From Methanobacteriota archaeon (GTDB lineage: Archaea; Halobacteriota; Syntropharchaeia; JACQPP01): 12,199 bases of DNA. The position numbers were made by a program, and so were the translations under genes. Positions 12,017 to 12,199 of this stretch are shown one piece after another. The notes beneath the pieces are model-generated. The model was not told where the DNA came from and made no database searches. It saw only the letters and a list, made by a program, of their open reading frames with translations. How positions within the stretch are numbered: position 1 is the stretch's first letter; each line of letters opens with the position of its first letter. The stretch spans positions 1 to 12,199 of the forward strand of contig JACQPP010000065.1 in NCBI GenBank assembly GCA_016207465.1, read 5' to 3'.

Positions 12017-12199
12017 GACAGAACAACCCAACGCCCCCCCAGTGGCCGAAGGGGAGAACCCCCTTCGGCCCTACCTTTTCCTTGCCCTGGCAATCGCCGC
12101 CGCGGTCCTGGTCTCCGGGTGCAGCCAGGGTCCACCCTCTCCCCTGCCGCTACCGCAGTCCCCGACCCCTCCGCCTTCGGCGCAGCCGCCGCAGTCCCA
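11982..12199 (+). CDS. Putative Pro-rich lipoprotein, N-terminal fragment
   Basis: An open frame runs off the right edge. It contains a textbook lipoprotein signal: positively charged n-region (NPLRPY), hydrophobic core LFLALAIAAAVL, and lipobox VSGC with the cysteine at codon 12120-12122. A Pro-rich linker follows (QGPPSPLPLPQSPTPPPSAQ). Two starts are possible. The ATG at 11982 has GGTGAGC upstream and overlaps the 73-residue gene by 35 bases, giving a 46-residue region before the Cys. The GTG at 12042 gives a more usual 26-residue region but has no Shine-Dalgarno site and lies at the edge of a hairpin. Archaeal lipoproteins with this box are known. It continues the exported-protein operon. 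Confidence 0.7.
   Translation, partial: MKSSNSCYRPSKTEQPNAPPVAEGENPLRPYLFLALAIAAAVLVSGCSQGPPSPLPLPQSPTPPPSAQPPQS
12044..12070 (+). repeat. 11-bp perfect hairpin at the lipoprotein gene start
   Basis: GGCCGAAGGGG (12044-12054) and CCCCTTCGGCC (12060-12070) pair perfectly around AGAAC and are followed by CTACCTTTTCCTT. It could act as a terminator or attenuator after the 73-residue gene (stop at 12014-12016), or be a structure over the lipoprotein start. The lipobox reading frame passes through it. Confidence 0.6.

Noticed and set aside
1..12199. tRNA or rRNA genes, CRISPR arrays, insertion sequences
   Set aside because: I saw no T-arm GGTTCGAATCC-like sequence with a matching acceptor stem, no regularly spaced repeats, and no transposase frame. 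The repeats found are short palindromes and one duplicated leader.

Overview
The window is GC-rich (clearly above 60% by eye, with C or G at most third codon positions), densely coding, and archaeal. The evidence for archaea is the set of information-processing and lipid genes. These are a group II chaperonin (thermosome) C-terminus with a GGM tail, a class I CCA-adding enzyme, a threonyl-tRNA synthetase with the archaeal editing domain, a UbiA prenyltransferase of the archaeal ether-lipid type, and an archaeal-type S-adenosylmethionine synthetase. Several genes have a TATA-like element about 25-35 bases before the start codon and no Shine-Dalgarno site, as expected for leaderless archaeal transcripts. 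The lineage cannot be fixed from this window. A GC-rich euryarchaeon, perhaps Thermoplasmatota-like, is a guess.

Layout, left half. The thermosome gene ends at 291 and converges on a leftward pair: cca (858-2297) and an unrecognised 186-residue gene (294-854). A divergent intergenic region (2298-2456) carries promoters for cca and for a rightward trio. The trio is an AbrB-type small DNA-binding protein resembling HgcAB-associated HgcC, a 52-residue single-pass membrane protein at 2732-2890, and a multi-pass membrane protein. This converges on a leftward cluster: a UbiA prenyltransferase (6040-6921), an O6-alkylguanine-DNA alkyltransferase whose GTG start overlaps the UbiA stop, and thrS (3446-5398).

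Layout, right half. From a shared AT palindrome at 6951-6958, transcription runs leftward into ubiA and rightward into the SAM synthetase gene (6987-8195). A hairpin-rich intergenic region follows, then a stomatin-like SPFH membrane protein (8370-9125). Next is a membrane-anchored winged-helix regulator with an extracytoplasmic domain (9169-10053). The window ends in an unusual small module: a 74-residue helix-turn-helix protein, a secreted Cys-rich protein with a Pro/Gly tail, a 73-residue single-pass protein, and the start of a lipoprotein. The first two genes of this module carry near-duplicate structured leaders ending in a strong Shine-Dalgarno sequence, unlike the leaderless genes elsewhere.

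Most notable observations. (1) A short palindromic element appears in the same reading frame in two unrelated proteins, ThrRS and the alkyltransferase. It encodes RVSQKPGDSQRSW in one and RVPQKPGDFHRRW in the other, with a compensatory base-pair change. This looks like a protein-coding mobile palindrome comparable to the Rickettsia palindromic elements. (2) The duplicated leader before the HTH and Cys-rich genes suggests coordinated post-transcriptional control of a surface-protein operon. (3) One self-complementary TATA element sits symmetrically between the two divergent genes at 6921 and 6987.
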